From the NCBI GenBank assembly GCA_022496805.1, contig CM040085.1:13111811-13175810 (forward strand): DNA of 64,000 bases. Direction: 5' to 3'. The stretch comes from Pohlia nutans (Eukaryota; Streptophyta; Bryopsida; Bryales; Mniaceae). Below, piece after piece: positions 37,501-49,523 of the stretch. The notes under the pieces were generated by a model. That model was not told the origin of the DNA. It was given only the letters and a program-made list of their open reading frames with translations, and did no database searches. How positions within the stretch are numbered: position 1 is the first letter of the stretch; every line of letters begins with the position of its first letter. A program made the position numbers and the translations under genes.

Positions 37501-40500
37501 TCTTTTTGCGGTGTAGAAGAAAAGAAATCTTCTCTACTTATTTTGCTTCTTGTCCTTCAAAAATTCAGTACATAGGATATACCTTCTCAATGGGGAGAGG
37601 ATATGTACGAGCTAATGAGATTTAAAAACTTCTGATTATGGCTTAATCTTTTTGCAGATTGGCCTTAGGGCTGCTTTTTGGAATAGTCTCTGTCTTTTGG
37701 GTGGGACTTGTGTTCAATGACACCGTTATTGAGATTACCCTCACCTTGACAGCTAGCTACATGGCTTTCTTTGTGGTAAAGTACTCTTAAACAGTCCATA
37801 TATATATATATATATATATATATTTTGTAGGTTTTGGTGCTGCTATTCCAATAGTTCGGATTTGTGCAAAAGAGTAGTAATCGACAGAGTCTAATTTGGA
37901 GCTTTTTCCTTAAGCTAGGAATGCTTTTAGAGTGCACTGTATGCAAAGGATAAGTACTTCAATTTACCCAACTTGATTTGGGAGTGTTCTCGTATTAGAA
38001 TACTGACTTACAGATTTATGGCACCATGTATGTGGGGTTTCATGATTAGGCAGAGCAATCGGCTCATGTCTCTGGGGTGCTGACTGTCATGACTATTGGC
38101 ATGTAAGTCTTTTTCCCACTCTCATACCTCATCAATTTTCTTTGAGCTTTACCAAGCCCACATTAATATTGATCAATGTGCATGGCTTCGGAGCGGTGAA
38201 AATTGCACACACCTTATTATTCCATGTGCAAAAATTCTGATAGAGAGACTTGCATGTGTAGCTTCTTTGCAGCATTCGCAAGGACAGCCTTCACTGGAGA
38301 GAGTGAACAAAGTATGCATCATTTTTGGTATGCCATTCGTTACCTGCAATTCCTTTCAAGAAAAATTTATAGTACCATTGGGAGTAAGTTCCAGTTGCTC
38401 TGACACCTGCTTTTTCATGTTAACCGAGCAGGGAAATGATATCCTACATCGCCAATACTCTCATATTCTTACTCAGGTGTGTAATTTACACAGCTTTTTA
38501 GTCCTTTCACTTCATATTTGCAGTCTACTTTCTGAAGCAGCTGTGATATTAAATATCATGACAGTGTTGACAACGCTGGTGTCTTGCAGTGGGGTGGTGA
38601 TTGCGGAGAGCATTTTAAGAAGTCACAACAAGATTCAAGGTTTGTAACTGCTGTGACTGTGATTCAAGAAGTGTGGCCAAAATTCTTCACCCTTGAATTA
38701 GGCCTCATGTTTTTTTAGTGGTTTTGAGTAGGTCCTATGTAAACTTCCTTTTGTTCAAACTTATTTGTATTTTAACCAACAGATGCAATGTTCTTCACTA
38801 ATTCCGGTGATATAAAATTTGGCCTCATCTGAATTATTGATTTTTCACAACATGATCAATTGAGTTTGTCATTTTAAATCCATGAATCCTTGATGCGTTG
38901 CATGATATTTGCAGGGCGGGATTGGAGTTATCTGTTTGTGCTCTACATTTTTGTCCAGCTCTCTCGAGCGATTTTAGTGGCAATACTTTACCCTGGCTTG
39001 AAGTACTTTGGCTACGGAATCAGTTGGAAAGAGGCTACAATGCTAGTATGGGCTGGTCTGCGTGGTGCTGTCGCTCTGTCACTTTCATTATCAGTTTCTG
39101 TAAGTTGATTTTCATTTGATGCAAAACGGTGCCTTGGCTTTATTCTTGATGTTTAACGTACAAGTGTTCACATTCTCTGAGAAGGGCATACTTTGCTTCT
39201 TGCTTGGGAAATATTGATTCTTATCATTGGGTTCTGCCCCTGCAAGGAGATATATCATTCTCTTGTTTGGGAACTTTAGGTTGTCTGCAATCGTTTAAGA
39301 AATTTTGTACATGTATTTCTGATATTTTACTATCACTAATGCTTTGAAAATTGCGTTGTGACGACGATTCAGCATGACTCTCAAATTTCCGAATTGACGG
39401 GGGCCAGGGTATGTTATATAACTTTTTCTAGCCACGACAGCTTTCCACGCACATTTTGAAGTTAAGAATGTAACTCTTCAATTACCGTTCTTGCTTCATG
39501 GTTGTCATGATGCCTTATGAAACCCAAATGTGATTTATATGGTGGAGGAGGTTTCAAGGGGTCTCTCCTAAAGGGTTTTGCATTTGTCAAATGCATCAGT
39601 TTGTGTTCCTCACAGGTGGCGTGGTGTTCTTGACCCTCATCGTCAATGGCTCTACTACGCAATTTCTTCTTCACTTCCTTCGAATGGATATTATGAATGA
39701 AATGAAGGTAAGAGCATTCTTGGCCTTGAGTTTCATTTTCAAGCTGGTTCAGGAACTTTTAGACAACATCATATAAGAGAATATCATACAGAGGCCTCCA
39801 TATGATCATTGTGACAATAGGGAAACCGCCCTATGAATCATGGTGATGATGTCTGAAATACCTGAAACACTGTTGGATTTTATTATGCTTCAACTCTCTG
39901 ACGCTATTTAGCAAAGGCTTGAGGTTGGTTTGCATGATCAAAGACCAGAATGAGAACTTGACACGTGAAGGCTAATTTGGTTTAGGGTTTAGGGTTTTTG
40001 GGTTTTTGGTTGACGTTGGGTGTTGTGCAGTTACGTATGCTGGGAAAAATGAAGCATGAGATGCACAAGAAGGCGAAGGAGGCATTTGGAGAATTAGGAG
40101 AAGATGAGGAGCTGGGGCCAGCTGACTGGAATACTATACGCAAGTATGTGACCTGTTTGCCAGAGGAGAATGAAACCGTTTCTCATGTCCACGATCCCAG
40201 TTTTGCTCTTCCAGACGGTGAACATCTCAAACAGAAAATGCTCGACACACGTGAACGCTTCCTGCGTGGTAAGCATTTCAACACTGCATGCATGTGATTA
40301 TGAAGAAAGTCTACACAACACTAATAATATGTTTCTCTAAAGAGACGCACTTCATCAATGTTACATTTGTGTAAAATCATGTGTCATGCAAGTGAATCAG
40401 GGCTCTTGATAACTTCAGTACATGTTCTTGTTAAGGCACACTGCTTTTCAAGTTGCTTTAGTTAATGGAGTAAAAACCTCAAAACTGATGTCTGCAGGAA

Positions 40501-43500
40501 CCTTGTCTGGTTGCACGATATACAGTATTGATTTTTCGACTGTTGTTGCACAAGATACTCAAGAGTTTAGTTGTGTCTGCAGGTGTGCAAGCAGCATACT
40601 GGAGCATGCTGGAAGAAGGACGAATCACACGAACTGCGGCCCTTCTCCTCATGCAATCCGTTGACGAGGCGTTAGACAAGGTAACTTTCCAGATCAAAGA
40701 CTACGTGATTTTATCAATTATTTTCGGTTAGAGGCTTGAAGTTCTGAGTGCCGTTAACACTACTTAGGTCTGCACTTTGTTACCTACCAGTGAGTTATCG
40801 CACCACAGAGCTACACTTTTGCATTCCACTGAATTCGTTAAAAGTACACTTGACTTTGAAAAATGCCCATTCAGCAGTTTCTGCACAAAAAGATCTGTCT
40901 ACCACTTTAGTTTCTGCACAAGTTTTAGTTACCATGTTAGAATCACAATGGATAATGTTTGTATGGGTGGAACAGGATGATGAGGTAGAAAAATAGGGCT
41001 CATTTAACCCCGAAAGAACCAAGAATTCATGGTTTTAAAATGGTAAATTCAGTTGAAAAATATAATTCAGATAGGACCAAATTTTATATCACTGGAATCA
41101 GTGAAGAACATTGTATGTGTTGGCCAAGAAAAAAGTAATTTGAACCAGAGGAAGTCCACATACGATGTACTCAAAACTGCTTAAAATGAATGAGGGAATT
41201 CTCATATTTACAATGCAAACAACTGTTTTATATCATGCGTCTTCCATGGCAGGTGAATAGGCATGCTAAGTTGCAGGATTGGGAAGGACTCCATTCACAC
41301 GTTAGTTTCCCCCCCTATTTGAGGTACTCATCATGGCAGAGTAGCTCATTCATTCGTCGAAGAGCCTCTACCTTCTTCCTGTTACAACAATTGGAGCTCG
41401 CATGCTACATTTCTGCAGCTTTTCTTCGGGCACATCGCATGACTCGCAACCTCCTCCGGGCATCGATTGGTAGGTCTCATGCTTAATAACTCAAAGTCAA
41501 TAAATCCTAAACTAGTTTGTGAAATCTAGACCATGAATGAATGAGTCATCCATCCTTGAACAATTTTATTTTAGTTTTGGTCAGAAATCACTTAAAATGT
41601 CATTGAAACTTTTGATTTTTGGTATGCTTTTAAGAATGTTTAAAATCATTTTCAATCAACTCATTAGAGTTGAGTTCATTTCTATCAACCAATATAGGGT
41701 TGAGTGGAAACCCGTTGGTTGGGATCTGCAGACATTCATTTGGTCTGGAATTACTTAGATTTGCAGTTTTGAAGATACAGGATGGTTGAATATGCAGCTA
41801 GTCTGTTGCATCTTGGAAACTAGACCATGCATTTTGAGCACCACTTTGATGCTTTGTTACATGTGTAGGTGAAAGTGATGTGACGGAGGTTGTCATCCAA
41901 GAAAGTGAGGCAGAAGGTCGGGCTGCTCGTGAGTTTCTTGAAGACGTGCGCCAATCTTTTCCTCAGGTGATCCAAGATTCAATCGCTTGTCACATTACTA
42001 AATTCGTACATGCTGATTTCTTCTTGTTTTGTGCTCCATTTTGAATACAAATCACTTGCTACTTTGATCCTGCTACACTAGTAGAGCACCCCTGATATAT
42101 TCTCTCCAACTACTTTAGAAATTGCCTTAAGTGGTGTTACAATTAGATTTTCTAGAATACCTTGCCATGGGGGGGTTTTTCTACTAGTGATGTAGTCATG
42201 CATGAATATTCACTAATTTAGATGATGTCAGGTTTCTTTAGGAGCACGTGCTTTTATTTCTGAAGAATTCTCGATTCAAACTGAGGAATTGTTCCATTTG
42301 GATCCAGGTGTTGCGGGCTGTGAAGACAAAGCAAGTAACTCATGCAATTTTGGCACACTTGACTGAATATGTGAAGAGCCTCGAAATTAGTGGGCTCCTC
42401 GAAGCCAAGGAGACTCTCCAACTTCATGATGCCGTCCAGGTTTGGAGTTCTACCATTACTCTATTTATATCTGGGTTTTGGTAAGAAAATGTATCAATCT
42501 CTATTGATCACTTAATGTTCACTCAGATCTGAGTCGAAGATTTAAGGCTGAACACTTATTTTTTAAATCACTCAGCCTACTGGAAAATCACAGGCATTAG
42601 TGAATCTTAGATGATAAATTACAAGCAAATATATTCCAGTCTGTTAATTCTGAGTCGTGTTACACTCCAATGTTGGGCATGTGAATTCTGAAGGAAGGAA
42701 TTGAATGTTGGCACATATCAGGTGGACTTGAAGAAGCTATTGCGGAAACCGCCTATTGTTGAAATGGCATCAAGAGAGGAAACGTTGCAGAACCAACCTT
42801 TTATAGGGGCAATGGAAGACCCTGTTAAAAAAGTGCTTCTGAATGCGGCCAAAGAGCACATGAGAGTGCAGACTAGCATAATCTACAGGGAGGACACGAA
42901 GCCCGATGGCATCTGGTTGATCGCAAATGGTGTCGTCAAGGTTAGTTTTTAATTTAATTTAAATCTTTGACTTCTCTGTCCCCCGAAATACTGTCACCTT
43001 TACAGCCATAACAACTGGTGCACCTCAAATACTGAATCCAACCAAGTTCGTTATATAAAGATGAGCGTGATTTCAGGACTTTTTTCTCTTCATACTTGCA
43101 ATGGTGAGGTCACCATAACAAAAAGAACTGCCATGTGATAGAAACTCTTAAAAACTCAAAATTTGGAAGCTAGTTGGGTGGTAGAAATGGTTTAGGGTTT
43201 AGGTGCATTGGTTCTATTGCTAAAGAATGTTATGTAAGTCGTGCTGTCTGTTGGAATACCTGAAATATCCTGTGGTTATTAAGATATATTTAGTGTCTTC
43301 ATTTGTAATTGGCGTGGGTACAGTCAGTTACCTAATCGTTCTGTTGACTTGGAAAATTTCAGTGGAGCAACAAGGCAACCAATGGACAGAGGCTGAGCCA
43401 ACCCACGTTCTCCCACGGCAGCACGTTGGGCTTGTACGAAGCGTTGACAGGAAAACCCTACTTGTGTGATGTTGTCACAGGATCAGTGGTCCGTTGCTTC

Positions 43501-46500
43501 TTTATTGAACGCTCTAGGATCTTGTCGATTCAAAAGGAACACCCAGAACTCGACGATTTTCTTTGGCAGGTAAATTTTGAGCCTTTACTGGAGTTTATCA
43601 AACACTAGTAGGATTCGTCTGGAAACTTATCCTTCAACCCTAAAGGACCAAGGATTCATGGTTTAAAATTGTCAAATTCAATTGATCATATTGTGAAAAA
43701 TATAATTTAGACGAGACCAAATTCTATATCACCACAATCAGTGAAGAACATTGCATGTGTTGGTCAAAAGATAAAGAAATTTTAACGGAAAGAAGTCCAC
43801 ATAGGACCTACTCAAAACTGCTAAAAAAAACATGAGGCCCAGTTCAGGCTTCTTGGTCCTGACAATTTCAGAATTGGGAGAATCTCAACTAAACTATTTG
43901 TTCTGGTGAAAGAACCATTCATTGTATAGCTATTAGTCCAAATTGAGCCTCATGTTTTTTTTGAGTAGGGACTCGTTTTACGTATTTATTGACCAACACA
44001 TGCAATGTTCTTCACTGATTCTGATAAATTAGAATTTAGTCCCATGTGAGTTATATTTTTCACAATGATGAATCGAATTAGTCATTTTAAAACCATGAAT
44101 CGTTGGCCGGGTTAGTATGGGAAACTAGTGCTAAGGTAACTATATCTAAAAGCAACCCTTTCCTTAAAGCGTCCTTAGTTCAATCTTCCATAATAAGTAG
44201 ATTCTGACACCCTACTATTGATGAGAATGTGCACAATCTGAACATCAGAGTTTAGGGTCGCTTTAAGGTCAACCTATAGTCAGCACTTTGGAAATTCATA
44301 ACTTATTCATACGGTGTCCAAATAATGCATGCTAAAGTGCGTTGGAATCCTCTTGAACTTGCTATTAAGACCCACTGAAAGGTAAAATAATTTATGTTTT
44401 ATGTGTGTAAATAGGCTCAGTTGGTAAGGTGGACGCTTTAAGGTATACTTACCTTAAGTGCATGTTATGTAGGCCTGACGAGCCGATTGAATGGCTCACC
44501 CTGGCTGGCTCGTGTGTAGGAAAGCGCACTGGCGGTGACGAAGATGGTATTAGCGCCGCAATTCGACACGGCGACGTTACAAGAGATTCGGGCGCTGGTG
44601 ACGGAATGCTCCTCCATGCGCATCTTCCTGCGCAGCGAGGTCTTTGAGCTTCGGCCCCGAGAAATGGGCGTGTTGCTGGAAGGCTTTGTCCGCCAAGAGC
44701 ACAGCACCGAAATCATCACTGCTCCCGCTGGCCTCCTCCTCAAACGTTCGCCCCTCCTCAGCCCCGCTGGTACGCTTCCCCTTCCCAAGATCTATCTATG
44801 TTTGTCACAACTGCCTATTTCGAAGAAGCTGAATCATTATTGAGCATTATTCAAGCATTATTCAAGCATTATCAAGCATTCTTAGGCAGAAGAATTCTGA
44901 GTTGTGTGGAATATGTGCTTCATGTCAGTTCTTAACCACTAACGGACCACAAAGTCTGAATTGGACCTCGTGTTGTTTTAAGCAGTTTTGAGTAGATTCT
45001 ATATGAGCAAATAAGTTTGTTTTTTGACCAACATATGCAATGTTATTCACTGATTCTGGTGATATAAAATTTGGTCCCATTTGAATTATATTTTTCACAA
45101 TATGATCAATTGAATTTTTCATTTTGAAACCATGAATCCTTGGTCCTTTAAGGGTTAACCTTGAGCAGATGGAGACTGAAGTGGGAAGTGCCATGTGTGC
45201 TCCAACATCTTGATAACTCCAAGGCTAATGTTACAATAGTCGTATTTGTTAAAATGGTGTGTTTCAGAGCGTCAAAATTGTGACTAGTTGAAGTGTCCAG
45301 AGCTTTAGAAACGAGGGCTTTCAACTGCAAATTCTAGAATGTTGCACTGGTATAGAGCTTCAGGTGACTGAAACTGTTCCAATACACCATTTTAATGGAT
45401 AATTTTAAGTTAGAGGTACCTAAATACAACACCTACCTGAATGTGACACCCTCAAAATCTAGCACAATGACTACATATTGATCGTTGGAATGTACACCTC
45501 TACATCAAAACTCGTGGTAGTTTTGAACCCTTATAACTTTTGCATATGAAATTCAAATAAGGAATTCTTTGGTGCGTTGGAATTCTCTTTGATTTTATAA
45601 CAAGAAGATTTAAAAATCTGATGATTCTGATTGCTATGCTCAGTGTAGTCCTACCTGAATGTGACACCCTCAAAATCCTCATAACTTTTGCATATGAAAT
45701 TCAAATAATGCATTCTTTGGTGCGTTGGAATTCTCTTTTATTTTTATAAAAATCCGATGATTCTGATAACTATGCTCAGTGCAGTTGCCTGCCTTATGAG
45801 GCTGTGACGATTAACCGTGGAGGGGTGACATGCATGCAGGTAGTAGGAGCAATCTGTCACTGCAACAAGCCACCGTGTTTCATGCGGAGGCCAGGTCCCG
45901 GATCCTGTTTTTTGACTCCGGAGTGCCTGCCAAGCTTTTGTCGACGCAAGGATCGGCGCTGCACACACCCCGGCGCTCGTTCCCGGAACTGCAGCAGCCT
46001 TCCGTGTCTTCCCGACACTCACGAGTTACCAATGCCGACAGTAACAATGAGATCGGCTTTGCCAGTGACAATTCCATCCCCGTTTGGCCAGTCTGGGGTA
46101 GTGGCACCAGCTCCGTGCCGGATAAATACACGGCCAAAGCTTTGGAAATCAGTGTCTTCGGCGCCGAGGTATTACGTTATTTTGCTTTAACTCAACCGTC
46201 TGTTATCATTCGATTTCAGTGTACTAGCCTTTGTTTTCTGAATTGATTCAGCTATGGTCATATGCTCGTCCCAGATTTTAGAGCTCTGAAAAGAACTATC
46301 AACTAGGCGTCACAGCAGTTTGTGATGCCCATCTGGAACTTGATCGGCTTGAGACTCATCTGAAATCTATGCTGTCGAAGATTTTAGAGGTTTCAGCTGG
46401 TCAACTAAGAACACGTGCGCACTAATTTTCAGCATTTGAACAGTGAAATTCACCAAAAGAAAGTAAAATATGAGAGCCAGGTTGGCTGTCATATAATATA

Positions 46501-46866
46501 GAGGATGAGGTTGTTTGTGCATTCATTCATTCATTCATTCATGAGGGTTTGCGATGCGCGCAGGTGCAAGGCAAGAGCAAGAGCAAGAGCTGTACAGGAT
46601 CACAGCATGATGAAGCACGGACTCCCGAAGGGCCGATTCGAGTGAGCCAGTCGCACACCAACCTGGTGAGGCGGATGTCCATGCTGATGCAAGACACGCC
46701 GCCGGCCGTGGGGTGGCCCGGCAGCCAAGGCAGCATGCGACAACAGTTGGGCAGGCTCAAGCCCGTCCACAACAACGGCGACACCAGTGACGACTCCGAC
46801 AAGGAGGAGCCCACTGTTGTTCACTCGCCCAGCGCCCTCTTCAACACTTCTCATGGGGTAACATAG
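34543..46866 (+). CDS. SOS1: Plasma-membrane Na+/H+ antiporter SOS1 (NHX7)
   Basis: All 24 coding exons could be placed with GT-AG sites and consistent frame, giving 1138 aa (Arabidopsis SOS1 has 1146). Exons: 34543-34726, 35286-35336, 35453-35544, 35645-35722, 36407-36564, 37347-37448, 37658-37775, 38050-38102, 38262-38327, 38432-38476, 38590-38639, 38915-39099, 39373-39408, 39600-39707, 40031-40268, 40583-40680, 41253-41469, 41869-41966, 42308-42439, 42722-42940, 43363-43569, 44520-44769, 45840-46168, 46564-46866. The N-terminal membrane exchanger domain has the CPA1 motifs SATDPVAVVALL (TDP at 157-159) and GESLMNDG (N186, D187). The long cytosolic tail has DDEELGPADW, CYISAAFLRAH and a cyclic-nucleotide-binding-like fold (HGSTLGLYEALTGKPYLCD). 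The C-terminus ends near DDSDKEEP...HSPSALF, resembling the SOS2-phosphorylated autoinhibitory site. It exports Na+ in exchange for H+. Introns hold six family A elements. Confidence 0.95.
35001..35226 (-). mobile_element. TTAA miniature element, family A copy 5 (SOS1 intron 1)
   Basis: The ends are TTAACCCCTAAAGAACCAAG and CTTGGTTCGTTAAGGGTTAA; the element is 226 bp in reverse orientation, with GGGCCTCA, CAACATATGCAATGTTCTTC and TATGAATCCTTGG landmarks. It is well preserved and lies between SOS1 exons 1 and 2. Confidence 0.85.
35945..36230. repeat. Foldback (long inverted repeat) in SOS1 intron 4
   Basis: Arms of roughly 110 bp are inverted around a centre near 36080-36095. ATCAGGAATTTAGGACC at the left matches GGTCCTAAATTCCTGAT at the right. 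Inside, ATTTCCGTGCGAT and ATATTTCATG pair with ATCGCACGGAAAT and CATGAAATAT. Just outside the right arm, TCCTTTAAGGGTTAA (ending 36255) is an orphan end of the TTAA class. Confidence 0.75.
38690..38896 (-). mobile_element. TTAA miniature element, family A copy 6 (SOS1 intron 11)
   Basis: The interior matches family A in reverse (AGGCCTCATG, TAGGTCCTATGTAAACTTCC, AACATGATCAATTGAGTTTG, CATGAATCCTTG), but both termini are eroded. It fills most of the intron and ends about 20 bases before the acceptor of exon 12 (38913-38914). Confidence 0.72.
41004..41196 (+). mobile_element. TTAA miniature element, family A copy 7 (SOS1 intron 16)
   Basis: The left end TTAACCCCGAAAGAACCAAG is good. The right end is lost after TGCTTAAAATGAATGAGGG, so the copy is truncated. 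The internal block GAAGAACATTGTATGTGTTG is present. Confidence 0.75.
43634..43862 (+). mobile_element. TTAA miniature element, family A copy 8 (SOS1 intron 21)
   Basis: The left end TTCAACCCTAAAGGACCAAG has TTAA changed to TCAA. The right end stops at TTCTTGGTCCTGA without the GGGGTTAA block. All internal landmarks are present. Confidence 0.75.
43932..44114 (-). mobile_element. TTAA miniature element, family A copy 9 (SOS1 intron 21)
   Basis: This is a shortened and diverged reverse copy from TTAGTCCAAATTGAGCCTCA to AATCGTTGGCCGGGTTAG. It lies about 70 bp after copy 8 in opposite orientation, so the pair forms a potential hairpin in the pre-mRNA. Confidence 0.65.
44932..45158 (-). mobile_element. 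TTAA miniature element, family A copy 10 (SOS1 intron 22)
   Basis: The ends are TTAACCACTAACGGACCA and TTGGTCCTTTAAGGGTTAA; the element is 227 bp in reverse orientation. Both TTAA sites are intact. Confidence 0.82.
45435..45785 (+). repeat. Imperfect direct repeats in SOS1 intron 22
   Basis: ACCTGAATGTGACACCCTCA occurs at 45435 and 45653. A stretch running from ATAACTTTTGCATATGAAAT into TGGTGCGTTGGAATTCTCTT occurs at about 45533 and 45681. TGATTCTGAT...CTATGCTCAGTG occurs twice. A diverged relative lies in intron 21 near 44290-44350. The structure suggests local duplication. Confidence 0.65.
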
Positions 46867-46877
46867 ATCTGCACAGT

Positions 46878-47195
46878 ATCATGGCATGGTATCATGTACT
46901 GAGGCCATGCATGACAAATCATGCGTCATGGCATGGTATCATGTACTGAGGCCATGCATGAAGAATCATGTGGCATGGCATGGTATCATGTACTGAGGCC
47001 ATGCATGAAGAATCATGTGGCATGGCATGGTATCATGTACTGAGGCCATGCATGAAGAATCATGTGGCATGGCATGGTATCATGTACTGAGGCCATGCAT
47101 GAAGAATCATGTGGCATGGCATGGTAGCATATACCCAGGCCATGCATGAAGAATCATGTATCATGGCATGGTAGCATGTACTGAGGCCATGCGTA
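46878..47195 (+). repeat. 47-bp tandem array just after SOS1 stop
   Basis: CATGGCATGGTA starts at 46880, 46927, 46974, 47021, 47068, 47115 and 47162, an exact 47-bp period over seven units. The units from 46927 to 47114 are nearly identical; the last two carry a few changes. Each unit contains GGCCATGCATG and ATCATG, so it has local palindromes. The array begins about 14 bp after the stop codon and probably lies in the 3' UTR. Confidence 0.9.
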
Positions 47196-48436
47196 TACAT
47201 ATTACATTGATAAAAATTACATTTTTAGAATGCTAACAATGGGGGATTTAAGCTACATTATTTGTACTAAAAGAAATGCTTTGAACATGGAGATATTTAC
47301 ATTTGAAAATAATAGGCAGTTCAATTTCTTCTAAGTTTTTGGTCGTTTTTAACACTCCTTTGTACATTTTTTCCATTTTAATTCATTTTAATTAACATTT
47401 TTTTCTCCAATCGTGAAAGAGAATTTCTAATCTTAGTATCTTTCGATTGAACTTTTGATTTGAAATTGATTAATTTTTTATAGTTTTTAGTTAAAAAATT
47501 TGTAAAATTGGTTTTAATGTTTTAAATGTGAATATTTTTTCTACAATAAACATTCAAGCACTAACTTCAAAGAGAGAGGACATTGGAAGTACAATCAATT
47601 GATCAAAAGTGGAGCATGCCCATAGAAGTTAGGAATGTACAATTCTAAGACATCAAAAATAGAATATGAACATAGTATGTTTATTAATAGTACATTTACC
47701 AATTGAACTCTCGTAACTTTTGTTTAGAGTATTCAAATAAAATTATTTCACTTAATTTTTGTTTGCATTGAAATGTACTACAGTAAAGTAGTTCTAGTGG
47801 AAATTTTAATCTTCTACTAACAGCCAAAAAGTAAGAGAGCGGCTAAAATTTGCTCAATTATAGGTGTTACAACCTAATGAGAAATTCAATTTGAACCTGT
47901 TTATAGTGGGTATTAATTTCTTCCAAATGAGGAATTATTAGGTTCAATCAAACAACATAACATTCTTGAACTATTATGCCTAGGTCCCTTTTCTACAATG
48001 CTATTGTAAAGGTATCGTTCGTCAAAAGTGAAAAATGTTGCCTCTAAATTAAGGTAGGATGTTGTGAAACAGAGAATGACCTAAAACGATTAGAATGTAC
48101 ATCCTTTCCTTATTTCATAGCAGAGATGTAGCTCTAAAGTAAATGGTTTAATTCTTGGAATCCAAAAAATAAAGTGTGCACTAACGAGTTACATTTCCCC
48201 TCAAGAATGAACAAAGGAGGTACATTTTAACCATTTAAGGTCATCGACGGTTTCACACCATGCTTAACACGTTCAATTCAAGATTTTTTGTGCAAAGAAA
48301 TGGGACTCACATTAGAAAAGGGACTTAGAGTAGAAAAGGGACTAGGCTAAGGTAGTCCACAAATGTTATGAAAAGAGCACGGTGCAGTGCTAGATTTGTG
48401 ACTGGGTCGGCGATTGGGTCCCATTACAATTGCAGT
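47196..48436. other. AT-rich spacer, no gene seen
   Basis: No supported coding region. A TTAACCATTTAAGGTCATCG sequence near 48229 might be an old element end without a partner. Confidence 0.5.
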
Positions 48437-48986
48437 CTAACCCCTAAATGACATAGGGGATAAGGGCAAAACCTATATGTGTTATAAAATGTTACTTATG
48501 CAACTTCGATGAAGTTTGGGCCAAAAGTGAAAATGAGAAGCATGACGTTTGGTAATTGAATATACGGCCAAACTCTAAAAACAATGTTTTAGGTACTCAT
48601 TTAATGAATTTAGAAGCATTTATCGTTGAATATTCACCAAAATTACAAAATTTATTTTTAGAATTTGAAATTTGGTGTGATTGGTAAAAATTAGACACTC
48701 TATTCTAAAACAGTCAATGGAATTTTTTTTAAAGGAGAGAACATCATTACTTTCCTAAAATAGTAAGTTTTATAACACTAGGACAATGTTGAGGTGTTTG
48801 TTTTTGAAAAATTCTCCTCAGTGGAGTTTAACTTGGATTGACATGATTCATATTGGGTTGGAAAGTAGACTTGATTTCCTATTTGAAAATATTTTTTATT
48901 TTTTATAAAAATATATCTTTCATCTTAGGCAACTCGTAAAAAAGGGTAGCAACCAAAAAATGATTGTTTGGTCACTTATTGGTTAA
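48437..48986 (+). mobile_element. TTAA miniature element, family E copy 2
   Basis: The left end is CTAACCCCTAAATGACATAG (first T changed) and the right end is GGTCACTTATTGGTTAA. It is 550 bp and aligns with copy 1 at 29763-30318. Its right TTAA is shared with the adjoining family D copy. Confidence 0.78.
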
Positions 48987-49523
48987 CCCTTAAGCGTGCA
49001 AGGAACCCCGTGGGCCTAAGTTTGATCGTTTTTAAGGCAAACTCTAATTTTCACCTAGTTCCTAATTTTTGGGAGCTAAGAAAATGTGGGAGCTATCTTC
49101 TACTTTCTAGTCCACTTTACGGTTCTTCAAAATTGTTAAAATTATGGCATTTACAACACTTTATAGCTCAAAGCCCTAAAATTCCAATTTACATTGAAGA
49201 AAAAGTTTTTCAATCAAATTTCTTTTCATGGTAGTTCGAGAAGCATGCCAGCTACACCTTGTTGTTCATCACTATTATGTACATTTTTTCTAACAATTTC
49301 ATACTGTTTTAGGCATTTTGTGATTACTATGGCTATTACAACAGAAAAACTTTCAAAAAACTTATAAAACCCATTTTCATTTAAAAATTATGAAACAATC
49401 AGTGTAAATCGATTTAAGAATAAATTATATGAGGAAAATACCCAAAAATTATAATACATTTTAAAATGTGAGAAATCGATGAGGTTTGACTGGGTAAATG
49501 TAGTGTGGACGCTTACGGGTTAA
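48983..49523 (+). mobile_element. TTAA miniature element, family D copy 2
   Basis: The ends are TTAACCCTTAAGCGTGCAAG and GGACGCTTACGGGTTAA, an inverted repeat of about 15 nt with one mismatch; the element is 541 bp. It begins exactly at the TTAA that ends the preceding family E copy. Confidence 0.82.

Noticed and set aside
39980..40005. Telomere-like TTTAGGG run as chromosome end or healed break
   Set aside because: Only two or three units occur, inside an SOS1 intron with normal gene structure on both sides.
46878..47195. CRISPR-like spacing of the 47-bp array
   Set aside because: Units are contiguous with no unique spacers, in a eukaryotic 3' flank; it is an ordinary tandem repeat.
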